Shown piece after piece: positions 1-11,700 of a DNA stretch of 64,000 nucleotides. Origin of the DNA: Topomyia yanbarensis (Eukaryota > Arthropoda > Insecta > Diptera > Culicidae); NCBI RefSeq assembly GCF_030247195.1, contig NC_080672.1:312568127-312632126 (forward strand), in the 5' to 3' direction. Each line of letters begins with the position of its first letter. Position 1 is the stretch's first letter. Made by a program: the position numbers and the translations under genes. The notes beneath the pieces were generated by a model, which was given only the letters and a program-made list of their open reading frames with translations, had not been told where the DNA came from and ran no database searches.

Positions 1-1499
1 TCCTACGCTGCAAACCATACATTTTTTGCAGTTTTTCCAATTTAAACATAGGACAGAGGACTCAAACCTTAGTAAGAATACGAGAAGTTTGGGTTCTAGG
101 GCCCTTTGTCATTAAATATTATCATTTGATCATGCATATATTTCAAATACAAACACATATTTGTATTTGCTAAAAAATCGGCAAAACACGCGAATGTTGT
201 GCAATCCTTTGACAGTTATGTTGAAGAAAAATTTCAATTAAGTTAGATGCAATTAGCGAATGTTTGTGTTTGTGTGTAGTTAATAATGTGAATAACTTCA
301 TACGATTTTACACAAGAACCAATCCAAACAGTGATCAGTACGATCTGGGTGGGCTCACATGACATTTTTATAAAAAGTGTCATACACTCGAATGTAATAA
401 CTATCAAGGCATAACAATTCTAGAGCATGTCTATAAGTTACTCTCTCGCCTACTATTTAGCAGACTGCACCCGTTGGTGAATACCTAAGCGAGTTTCGGG
501 AAGAATGACCAACGACGGAGAAGATGTTTACCATACGAAAATTTCGTGGTAAATTCGAGGTAGGGGTAGGGGGTCATGTCATGCTACGTAGATTTTCAAA
601 AGGGGAATAATTAACATTGTTTTTTTAATTATTTTTATAATTTTCGGGGACAAGGGGGGGGGGAGAATTTCCGTCAAGCTACATAATTACCAGGGGGTAT
701 TTAGAGGTTTGTGACGAAATGCTACGATGGGGGAGGGGGGTGTTAAAAATCACTCAAAAATGCTACGTCATTTATGGATTGTCCCTAATTGCAACTGGGC
801 AAGTATGATCAAAGTTACTTAAGTTTGAAAGTGTTACCATAATTAGTTACTCATCCTCTAACACCATTGGCATGACAAACCCACGTGAAATGCCTCGTGC
901 ATTCATACTTACGAACAGTGCTTTTGTCGCATATCTTTTATCCGAGCTCACAACTCACGATAAAATGACACAGAGACGAATGAGTACAGAGTTGAAGTCC
1001 CTTAAATAAAACTATCCTATCCTATCACGATATGTATGCTGTCACAGTCAATATGATAGTACTTTTATTGCTCAGCATATTTACCGCCTAATGAATCACT
1101 ACATTCTGGTGATTTTTAAAGGGTTGTAGTAGGGCATTGTTCCACGTTTTGCTGCAAGGAGATTTTTAATAGTTCAGGCATAATGTGTAGAAGGTTCTGA
1201 TTTGCAGTCTTGCAAATCAACATAAAAGAAAGAATCACAACCGTAAAAATTTCTTGTCCGACCATTCTTGTACTTATGGGACCTTCACTCCGATCGGATA
1301 TATGAACAGTTATGAAAACAACAGTTTTCTTTTTCGTTGATTGACTATCTCTTTAGATACATTCATTGTGATCTCTTTACTATTTCGATTCAGTATCGAA
1401 TAATACATAGGAGTCCAAGAATTCACTAGACTGGGCAATTAAATGTGATATTCTGAGAACCACACCGATTTGGGTCTTTAGCAAAGAAGGGTGCATTAC
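1..1499. other. Intergenic DNA without a recognisable gene
   Basis: AT-rich sequence with short broken reading frames only. Apart from the G-rich MITE-like block listed separately, no coding motif or RNA gene was recognised. Confidence 0.5.
520..790. repeat. G-rich MITE-like repeat, diverged
   Basis: Runs of G alternate with phrases such as GCTACGTCATTTATGGATTG and end in TGTCCCTAA. The same architecture (TACGTAA-like ends, G-rich core, closing phrase meaning 'ATTTATGAATGGTCCCTAA') recurs at 28820-29092 and 47650-47907. No coding capacity. Exact ends are uncertain because this copy is diverged. Confidence 0.5.
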
Positions 1500-2220
1500 A
1501 AGATTACATCCACGAAAGGCCAATTTGCTTCAACGAATCTTTCGTCAGAGGACACTCAACAGTTGGCAAACCTCGTGGAGCAATGGGGAACTTGGATGAT
1601 GGCTACTTTCTATTATCCCGATCTATTCATTCGTGTAATGTCACTGCTCATTTCCAACCACTACACGTAGGATGCGCATTTGCGGAGTATTGGACGTTTC
1701 AGAGAGTAGTCACGACATTGAGCACGTTGTCTGGGCATGCGCCGGATATTGTGACGCCAGGTCTCAGTTAAAGGATTTTCCTCGGGATTCGAGGCAGATC
1801 ACCCAATATCACAGTATGCTGGCAAATAGCGATCTCTCCTATATCTCAAATAAGGGACCTTGTTTATAAAAACGATAAACATCCCAATTTAGCCCCTCTC
1901 TTTTATTTCTTGTTTCTAGAAGTTCCCTGCCTTACCTTGTAGAGTCGACCAGTAATAGAGTGCCACTATGCGACCGCCATCTATCCACCAACTCGGTACT
2001 CGACGACCTACTAGACTGAGGCGCTAATTCGTGTTACTGATCGCCCGTTTGCCCGAAAATTGCAAGTTTTGCTCTTCTTTCCATCATGTACGTCTTTTCT
2101 CCTCTGTTCCTGCTACAACTGCTGCTACACCGATGTTGGAAATAAGCCCCCCCGTGAATATCTTGACCAAGCATAAGACTCCGTTAATAAATCAAATTTG
2201 TATTCTGTATTCCTAATTTT
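1500..2220 (+). pseudogene. C-terminal end of a non-LTR retrotransposon ORF2 (LOA/Jockey-like), decayed
   Basis: Two overlapping forward frames read through a retrotransposon C-terminal region. The diagnostic piece is a CGVLD...HDIEHVVWAC segment at about 1684-1745, the Cys-Cys...His...Cys zinc-like motif seen after the RNase H domain of LOA/Jockey-type ORF2 proteins, followed by DARSQL. Frame changes show it is dead. An AT-rich 3' tail follows, with repeats of about 65-75 bp containing 'AGTTTTAAGATAGCTGTA' (about 2190-2460). The tail resumes at 3403-3570 after a MITE insertion. Clade assignment rests on motif resemblance only. Confidence 0.6.
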
Positions 2221-2460
2221 AAGGTAGCTGTAATTTTTATTTTTTATTAAAACTATTGTTCACAATATTGTAAATCGTACTGTATCCCTAGTTTTAAGAT
2301 AACTTTGAAATTTATCATAAAAACTTATTCACCCTCTTATATATCAAACTGAACTGTATTCTTAGTTTTAAGATAGCTGTATAATTTTTCGTAAAATACT
2401 ATTGTTCCTCCTCTTGTATATCAAACTGGATTCCTTGTTTTATTTTTTTTCATAAAATAA
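2190..2460 (+). repeat. Tandem repeats in retrotransposon 3' tail (continues at 3403-3570)
   Basis: Three or four diverged units of roughly 65-75 bp each carry CCTAGTTTTAAGATA-type sequence and an 'ATTGTTC...CTCTTGTATATCAAACTG' segment. The same unit (CTAGTCTTAAGATAGCTGTA) reappears just beyond the element at 2481-3400, so that element inserted into the tail. Confidence 0.6.
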
Positions 2461-2480
2461 TTTATTGGCCCACTCTTGTA

Positions 2481-3400
2481 GGAACATGGGGAGACTTGGC
2501 CAAGCGCAAAATTCTATTTTTGGCTATGGCGTCTTCTAGTCTAGGTTCTTAAAATTTTTTCAAAAATATTTTTATATTTGTTTCGACCCCTTAAGGTAAT
2601 TTTAAAAATTTGGAATGAAAATTCCTTTCCTTATATAAAATATTCCGTAATTAATAAATTTGCATTAAATGATGTAAACTTTGTATGGACATATTTACTA
2701 GATTACTATTAAAGTATTCATATATCATCGTATTCCTAATAGAGCAAAGAAATGATTTTACATGAATCGGAACATTGGAATATTTATTACTAAAATTTGC
2801 ACGACATTGAATGCAATAACTAATGATAGGGAGACTTGACCAAGTGGCATTAAGCTGAAGGAAGATACAAAATTACTGATATTTACTATAAGTTGGTATC
2901 CACTGTTAATGTTAATCACACCACAACATCAGTCAAACATCAGTCTATATATTTTAGTATTAGTAAACAAAGTTAGCAGTAATATGACTGATTTCGTGAC
3001 GTGTGAACATACAATGTAAGCATTACAGTTAATCCTTCAAAATAAATGCATTAAAAAATCGAAATTTATGAAATGCAACCCTTCTATATTTTTTACTGCT
3101 ACCCAAGGATCTCGACAATATGGAAAAAATAATTACAGTAGGTTTTATGTTATTATCTTTTCTTATGATTTTTCAACATTCTCTTGGTCAAGCCTCCCCA
3201 GGCATTGGTCAAGTCTCCCCACTGCGGGGAGACTTGACCAAAAAAACGATCACAGAAAAACTTTTGAAAACTGAAATTAAAAATTCTGCAGAAAATCATG
3301 AACACGCATAATAACTTTACACATCATATCTCAATGACTTTTGAGGGATTGATTTATGCCGGTTTAGCTAAAAACCTGGTCAAGTCTCCCCATGTTCCCC
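2481..3400. mobile_element. Element F: 920-bp non-coding TIR element with internal copies of its terminal motif
   Basis: Ends are inverted repeats: GGAACATGGGGAGACTTGG at the left and the complement of GGGGAACATGGGGAGACTTG at the right, flanked by TA/TA. The terminal motif TTGGTCAAGTCTCCCC recurs inside at about 3185 and 3205, and again inverted at 3226, where it makes a perfect 16-bp stem with a 5-base loop (3205-3241). No transposase frame is present. A second, rearranged copy lies at 48245-48420 and 51800-52050. Superfamily unassigned; TA duplication fits Tc1/mariner-type mobilisation. Confidence 0.7.
3205..3241. repeat. Perfect hairpin of element F
   Basis: Arms TTGGTCAAGTCTCCCC and GGGGAGACTTGACCAA (16 bp each) with loop ACTGC. 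The identical 37-nt hairpin is found at 48337-48373. Confidence 0.9.
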
Positions 3401-3574
3401 TATATCGAATTGTACTTCTAGTCTTAAGATAGCTGTAAAATTCTTCCTCTCAATATAAAAACATAACTCAACATTGTAACCTCCTAAGTTTTAAGTTATC
3501 TAAAATGTAAAAACAAAATAATTTGGAACCGCCAAGCTAACGCATTTGTGCCTATCAAATAAACGAATTGAATA

Positions 3575-5786
3575 AAAAACAAACCGATAACTGCGAAAAT
3601 ACTACAGTGTTTTCGCAGTATTGAGAATCGATCCATGAAACTTCTACAAAAAAAAATGAAAGGGTTGTGTATAAGACACGACCGCAGTCACATTGAAAAT
3701 GCAGCATTTTTGGTGTGACTTTCGCTTAGTGTAAGGGTTGTCACATTCACTAATTTTCTTAAAAGTTTTGCAGAAATCATCGGGGATTATTATTTTGAAT
3801 ATTTGCTTATATTATGATTCAATAGTAAAGAAACAGAATTAACAAGCACAAATAACTATGTTATGCTAATAACCATGTTTTGGGTTACAGCCGAAAATTC
3901 TATGGAACGATTTGAGCTTTGCCTGCACGACTAATATTAACGGTATGAACCAGCAATTCGCCATCTCGCATCTGTTCCGCCATCGCCATTTGGAACTGCG
4001 AACAAAATCCTTCCAGCGGACAGATAAACGTTCCCCTTCTGTAGCTCGTGTCAAATAAAAGATCTAACAGCTATCCTACAAGCAACAGTAGCGATAATCT
4101 AATTGGTTCTGCCAGCAGAGCAGGTATGGCAATGAAGGAATTCGGTCAAAAATATTCCTTTTATATCAAGCGATGGAATGTATAGAATGCTTATGAATGT
4201 CAAGATGAAATCCGTGTTAGGGAAAATCTTGCGCAAATTTGTGAAAATTGTATACGTTTATCCCTATTTAATCCATATTTACGGATTTTTCAATAATGTA
4301 TAAAATACACAGATGAATTTGATAACAATTTTTTATTGGAAATTTTTAGAATCGATTGGTATCCGAATTATGAAAGTCCATCAACAATTAACAAAACGTA
4401 ATCGAAAACTTTTTCTATTTTCTTTCATTTTCCCAATGTTTTCACAATAATACGGATTTTTCAATAGTGTACAGTTGAAATACCAGGTTATAGTTGCAAC
4501 CAATTTTTAAGTTGAACTTCTCTGAATCGATTAGTGTATAAATGACGCAAATCCATCAACAATTAACAACGCTACAGTAAATTAAAATTATGCCACATTT
4601 TCGTGACACTGTTCGAAATCAGATTTTAGTTTGACACCTAGCTCCAGCCCATATAGTAGAGTAAAGCATTTTCAATGCTAAAAACAAAAAAACTCACGAT
4701 ATGAACGTGTCATTTGAGACAATACGTTCTGAGTGCTGATTCCTCCATTCGTAGACAAACGTAGATTCTTTCGAAATACCTGCCTTGGTTAAAAAATATT
4801 GGTTCCGAATTTTACCGAATAAAGAGCGTATAACTTTTCTGAGAAGAAAGATAGAGCATACACACGTCAGCAGAATTAGTTAAAAAAGTCTATTTAACAA
4901 CTGTGTAGAGTCCATCTAATTTCTATCTTTTCGTTGAAAAGTTTAATTCATTTAATCTATCGTGTCGTTGAAAGGTTAGATTGGCGCTTTCTTTGCGGTG
5001 AAATGTGGAACTAAACTTTTCTATCCAATAGATTACTCATGTTGTGTATTCGTTCAAACAAGCTATTTAGCTAAACCCAATTGATTCTTGCAAAAAAAAT
5101 CCGACTGCTCACACACCACTTCGTTAAAAGTTCAATCACTTATCCTAAATAAGATGTATAGATTTGCAGTCTTCGACAAAGTTGCGAACAATAAAATGAT
5201 GTTTCTTATTCTTATTTGCTGTAATAATATGATACATATAGTGTCATCTAGCGGTAAAAGAGCTATAAATATATTATTTTCAAATTAAAATGGGGGTTTA
5301 TACTTTGTGGGACTGTTTATACAATAAAAGTATAACCACACTATTAGGTGGATTCAGATAAGTGTTTTTCTATATCTGCACGCAACCAACAACCTACAAG
5401 GATACAAAACAGACGGGTTTCAGTTGCTAGAGGATATCACCTTACATCAGTTTGCCTATGTTACTTGCCACGTTCGGTTCGTGTTTGAATATAGTCTTAC
5501 CCGGAAATATAAACTGATACCTCTGGGTCCATAATACTAATATACTGGTATAAAGCTGGATTTTCGTTGGTGCTACAGTTGATGAGTTTCGGTGAACTAA
5601 AGCGAATTGAACGAATCTTTGACCACTAAAAATGTGTTTATGAAATCCGAATAATATACTACCGGGAGAGTCTCGAGTAAGAAAATAGATAATGTTCACT
5701 CAGATCTTGCGCAGGCAAACGTTATACGAATAAGTTCATATAGCAATATCTATCTAATCGTGAAGAGAATCTTCCGGAAACGCACG
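3575..5786. other. Region upstream of CCDC181; no gene recognised
   Basis: AT-rich DNA with only short open frames and no family motif. The last few hundred bases presumably hold the CCDC181 promoter and 5' leader, but I see no reliable TATA or Inr pair, and upstream non-coding exons cannot be excluded. Confidence 0.4.
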
Positions 5787-8700
5787 ATGACTGGTAAAAT
5801 TTGCCAATCCGAAAGCGATATAATGATCGACAACGACGATGAGGATGACTACGAAGGATACTGTGAGTAAATCGAAACCTGTGTTCAGTGCGTTCGGTTA
5901 GTAATCAGGGTGTGCTTTGATGTGTTACTTGCAGTTCTGCAGCCAGCTAACGAATACAATATCAAAGAGAAAATAAAACTAGCAAATCAGGAGTCGTTTG
6001 CTATTCCGACACCTCCCTCGCCAAAATTCGGTTGTGGCGAACGGAGGGTCACTTTTCGGGATCAATTGGTCGATTACGAACCGGATGAGTGTAGCGACGT
6101 CGAGGAGGATAATGGATATAGTGCATCCAACGGTAAGTTATTAGGTGCGTTATACTGCTTGCAACAATGGTGGAAGTAATTTGAAACGTTCGCTCAAATC
6201 ATATAGTTTTTGTTACATAACACATGAGAGCTTGTACGAACAAAGCGTATTTTACCTTCACGCCCGTTGATGGACATATTCAACTAAAATTTGTGGAATA
6301 TATTCATATTGCCAGCTTTCATTGCCCTGTGCTCTTATAATCAGCAACGAAGTTTATAAAAATAGAACATCAAACATCCGTAATGGATGCTTAAGATGTT
6401 TTTTTTTAAATTCTGTCATGTTTGAAATAACGCCAACGATAACATTCATATTTTTTGGTGTAGGTATCTTGGAGATGGCTAAACCGATTTTTTTAATTAA
6501 CCGATTAGAATTCAAGATCAAAATTATGGCAGAATGCAATTTTCATAGTAAACTGTATTATAATTGAGCAACCGCAAAATAAAAGCGGCAAGGACAAAAC
6601 ATGCTTCGTAAAACCCGTTACGAATATATTGGAATATAAAAACCTGCAGAAGCATAAAAATCGGACTGGGACTTTCCTCTGCAAGAGTCGGATAAAAAAC
6701 TTTCAGTATAAAAACCGGAAGAAAATACAGTGGAGACCCGATTTTATCTACCCCCGATTTTATCAGATTTTTGACCCGATTTCATCAGCTTCATATGAAA
6801 ATTGATAGTTGGTAGTTTGATGGGCTCTAGCAGACGAACCAAGTTGAATTCGAGTAATTCCTTTCTTGGGCATACAGGGTGTTTGGTTCATGGTTAAGAA
6901 TCTCTCGGGGGGTGATAGACTGCCATATTTGGAGAAAAAAATTGTTCTACACATACCATCAAATCTCAACCGTTACAGAGTTATTGAACTTTTAGTGTAA
7001 AAAACTTATTTGTCTTAAAATACCTCTAACTTTAAAAGTATACTTTGTATTTTAAATGTTTTAGTTCCATTCGAAAGGTGAGAAAATTTCGCATTGAGTG
7101 ATGCCCTCACATGTTTCAGCTAATGAGATTAAATAGCCTTTTCAAAGTAATTTATTGAAAATTAAACAATTTCAGACGATTTTTCGTTCATTTCTTGAAA
7201 ATCATAATAGTTAACCTCATCATTTTAATAATTCAGATTGTTAGTCTTGATGAGCTGCTTAATTTGTTCTTTGACATGATACACTTACCTTTTCTTATTT
7301 TCATGATTCTGGGTTATTCAACTTGGATAGTTTTATGTTATTTTCACTACTACCAGCTCTAAATGAAAAATTACGGCACTTATTGTACTTTTTTTCTTTT
7401 TATTCGAAAGCCAGGAAAATTTTACAGTGAAAAATATATTAATACCTTTCAGTTAAGCGAATTTAGTATTCTTTTAAAAGTAAATTAGTTTAAAGTTAGT
7501 GCTATTATTAGCATTTTCGTTAATTTTCTTAAAAAAGTAAATTATAAACATCACCATTATTATCATGGAAATAATGCATCTCAGCAAGCTCTACAGTTCT
7601 TTCTTTGACTCCATTCAATTATCTCTTTTGGTTTCGACACAAAATCGTTTTTATCACATCGTTTCATATGCAAAAATAACGATTTCGAACCCACTACATT
7701 TGTGGCGAGCTCATGCTGTGTTAACTATTAAATAGCAGCAAAATGAAAAGAGATGTAGATAAAGTGTCAAATTAAAAGTTATAGAGAACATTAAGGGGCA
7801 TCAAATGAACAATAGTAACGATAAATTTTGTTGATTAATAATTAGAATAATTAAAAAACTCTCCAAAAAAACACAGTTTTGAGTTATTTCGTTAGTAAAA
7901 AATCATTTAGTACACTTAACTAAAAGACATTTGTACATACATTGATAGGAAATTTTCTCAGCTTTCCAACGAAATCTTGTAAATAATGATATGAAGCATA
8001 TTTTTTAGATTAGAGTCTTTTAAGCACTTGCAAGTCGGTTACGGGAAAAGTATAGTAATGAAATTACTAAGAAATGAGAAGAGATAGAAATATGACGTCC
8101 AAGAACAAATTATGAATCGTCCTAAAACTCAACTTTTGGATACTGGATATTGCTATAATCATACTTCATTATTTCGAGAAAATTAGCAAAAACCTCCTCA
8201 AAAACACTAACTTTTAACTACTTTACAGTTAAAAGGTAATTAAAACTAATTATTTAAAAGATATGAGAACACCATTCAATAGAAAATTTTCTCACCTTTC
8301 GAATGGAACTGAAACATTTAAAATACAAAGTATACTTTTAAAGTTAGAGGTATTTTAAGACAAATAAGTTTTTTACACAAAAAGTTCAATAACTCTGTAA
8401 CGGTTGAGATTTGATGGTATGTGTAGAACAATTTTTTTCTCCAAATATGGCAGTCTATCACTCCCCGAGAGATTCTTAACCATGAACCAAACACCCTGTA
8501 TATTTCTTATCTTAGATAGAGTGATGAGCCTATTTTCACCATACTAAGCAAGGTGCCTCACTAATTCGGTCATATCTTGCCTTACAATCAATGGAATGCG
8601 TAAAAATGGACATCAACCGCTTCGCTTCGTTGTTAAGAACCAATATAATAACACAAATGCGTTGAAAACAGTAAAATTCTCGTGTTTGAGCACAATGAAA

Positions 8701-11700
8701 ACTCGAATCGAGTGCACCTATTGTTGCGCTACCATTTGACTCAATGCGTTGAACAAAGATGACACTGCTCTAGCCAACGGCTTCAAATGGGTAGGGTGAT
8801 AATAGAAACATGGCGCAAATAGGCTCATCACCCTATATCCGAAAAATGCAAAAATAAAAATATTATTTTTTTTAAATTTTGCCTTGTCAGACCCCCTCAA
8901 GGGGAACTTAAAGTAAATAATCAGTAAAGGTTGCATGGCTATATCTAAGGAACAAAGAAGAATATTTTTATCAATGTCCCTGTTTTATCAGCCTAAAATT
9001 CGCCAAGGGGCTGATAAAAACGGGTCTTTACTGTATGTCCGATTCTTACAAAGTAGTTTTTGTTAGCTGACTTTTAATCTTGAGCATCACGATATACGGA
9101 TGCTCCAGCGAATGATTGATTTATTTTTAACCGGTGTTTATACTGGATGCGCATTCTTACCGAGGTTTGCGGGTGAACATTTTTTAAGCAATTCTTATGC
9201 TGAAGAATCTCCGTTCGATTTTTACGCTTGAAGTTTATTTCAGATTTTTTTATTTTATTATAGTGTATTTTGGGGAGAGATGCCGCACATTTCTTAAAAT
9301 CGATCCTGCGTCGAAGTAAACCATTCAATATTTGATAAAATCATTTTTATCAATTGCGACAAGTTTCGAGAATACTGTGAAATGGTTTTTATGAAAAAAA
9401 ATTCATCAAATTTCCATGAACATTTAAAAAAAGGTCATTGCGGGAGAGATGCCGCATGTGCGGGTGAGATGCCGCACCATGGTCACAAACTGAAAAATGG
9501 TGAACAAAAGTATTTTTAGCTATCATTGATGTTTTTATGATTAGGGGTCTTCAGCTGAGTTTCATGAAGGTGTAATCAACCTATAAATCGGCCAGCACCT
9601 TCATTTTTCTTAAGGGGGTAATACCATTTCTAGAAACATTTTCTTATTCAACATTTTAAGAATATTTTATTTTAGCAACCTTGTGTAACGGTTAAATGGG
9701 AGTAACTTAATTAAGGGTAGTGTTTATTTATGTTTGTACGAGCGATATATTGGTAGGGGTTCCTTAAAAGCAGTTTTTGGTTGTTTCTTCCAACAACGTA
9801 TTTATATAACTTTGGTTTGTTCTTGAAAGATTCGTTTTAAAAAGCATCAATACCTTATTAATAATCTATACCTGACACAAATGATCATTTAATGACATTT
9901 TGAGTTGAAAAAAATACATTTTAGCTACGTATCTTCCGCCATCGAGTGCGGCATCTCACCCGCAATTTTGATGCGGCATCTCTCCCAATTGCATGGGAGA
10001 GATGCCGCACGACGACATTTTCCTCTGAAATTATGGATGACCGTGCTCATCATCAGAATGCCTTCTAAAAGGTCCCAGCTACTCAACCGAAACATGATTT
10101 ACCAAAAAAATCATAGTAGGGTAATGAGCCTATTTTTTGCCATGTTTCTATTATCACACTACTCATTTGAAGCCGTTGGATAGATCAGTGTTCTCCATCT
10201 TTGTTCAACGTATTGGGTCCAACGGTATGGCATCAGCGGATAATTTTCCCCCACACAACTTCACTTTACGAATAGAAACAAAAATGGTCTTAAAATTGTT
10301 GAACCATCCAAAACTAAACTTGAAGCAATCTGGCACGTTAAGGATTTGGACAAATATCTTGACTATTAAAGTCAATGTATTCGAAGAGACTACGATTCAG
10401 TTTTCGTTGTTTCAACATCCATAGAAATAGTCCCATCTCCAATTGTTGATGTTGTCCTTTCAAAAGAAATGTATTCATATCGATTCTAGAGAAAATGCTT
10501 ATCTCGGGCATACCTACCATATCTTGCGTATTTTGTTTTTCTCAATATTTTGTTAGATTTTCCTGTGGATAACTAACAATTTAAAAAAGAAGCCGACTCG
10601 TTTACCCGCTACACCAGACGGCCCCTTAACGACACGGCAAAAAAGTTACAAATAATTTAAAACTAAAATTGGAATTGGCCGAAATATATTTCCGTAATCC
10701 TAGTCATTGCAACAACGTCTTGGTAAAACATGATTTCGAGATTTATTCACGTTTAAAATTTCGCGCCACATCCGCTTTCCGCTCACGTAAAGGAACAAGA
10801 TGAACAGCGCTATAACTTTGCCTATAGTGCTTAGACCTCTATAAAAATTTCAGATACTTTCTTAAGAATCTATACTTTAAGATAAAAGAATAAAAAAATC
10901 GACTTTTTGACCGACCTCATCATATATAAACCCTTAAAGAAATAGCCCGAAGCCCAATAGTAGGCTCATTGCGCTACATGTAAATTAGCAAATCAATTGT
11001 AAAAAACCTGTTTTTATTCACCTAGCGGTGCAATTGTGCCTTTCTCCATCATGAACACGAGAATGTTTGCGTTGTTTATATTCATTAAAAGCTTTCAAAT
11101 GCATATACAGGGTGTTTGGTTCATGGTTAAGAACCTCTCGGGGGGTGATAGACTGTCATATTTGGAGAAAAAAATTGTTCTACGCATACCATCAAATCTC
11201 AACCGATACAGAGTTATTGAACTTTTTGTGTAAAAAACTTATTTGTCTTAAAATACCTCTAACTTTAAAAGTATACTTTGCATTTTAAATCTTTTAGTTC
11301 CATTCGAAAGGTGAGAAAATTTTCTATTCAATGGTGTTCTCATATCTTTTAGTTAATTAGTTTTAATTACCTTTCAGCTGTATAGTAGTTAAAAGTTAGT
11401 GTTTTGAGGAGGTTTTTGCTAATTTTCTCGAAATAATGAAGTATGATTATAGCAATATCCATTATCCAAAAGTTGGGTTTTAGGACGATTCATAATTTGT
11501 TCTTGGACGACATATTTCTATCTCTTCTCATTTATTTGTAACTTCCTTACTATACTTTTCCTGTAACCGACTTGCAAGTTGCTTAAAAAGCTCTAATCTG
11601 AAAAATATGCTTTATATCGTTATTTACAAGATTTTATTGGAAAGCTGAGAAAATGTCCTATCAGTGTATGTACAAATATCTTTTAGTTAAGTGTACTAAA

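Larger units (their letters stand above)
6728..9033. mobile_element. Element A (copy interrupted by two insertions)
   Basis: Terminal inverted repeats CAGTGGAGACCCG (6728) and the complement of CAGTAAAGACCCG (ends 9033), flanked by TA. The intact 373-bp copy at 50595-50967 shows what was interrupted: this copy carries a 1624-bp foldback element and the 315-bp MITE C. Non-coding; the TA target suggests a Tc1/mariner-type source. Confidence 0.85.
6563..9275. mobile_element. Element B (interrupted copy), host of the nested stack
   Basis: The left part (6563-6726) matches the intact B copy at 46301-46763: GCAACCGCAAAATAAAAG, then CATGCTTCGTAAAACCCGTT and the 'AAAATCGGACTGGGACTTTCC' segment. At 6727 it is broken by element A. 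B resumes at 9034 with GTCCGATTCTTACAAAGTAG and runs to about 9275. B has no coding capacity. Its missing right end may be the fragment at about 14486-14548, see findings. Confidence 0.7.

Noticed and set aside
5442..5699. 85-codon minus-strand open frame upstream of CCDC181
   Set aside because: No recognisable domain, no splice context and no conserved pattern; treated as chance.
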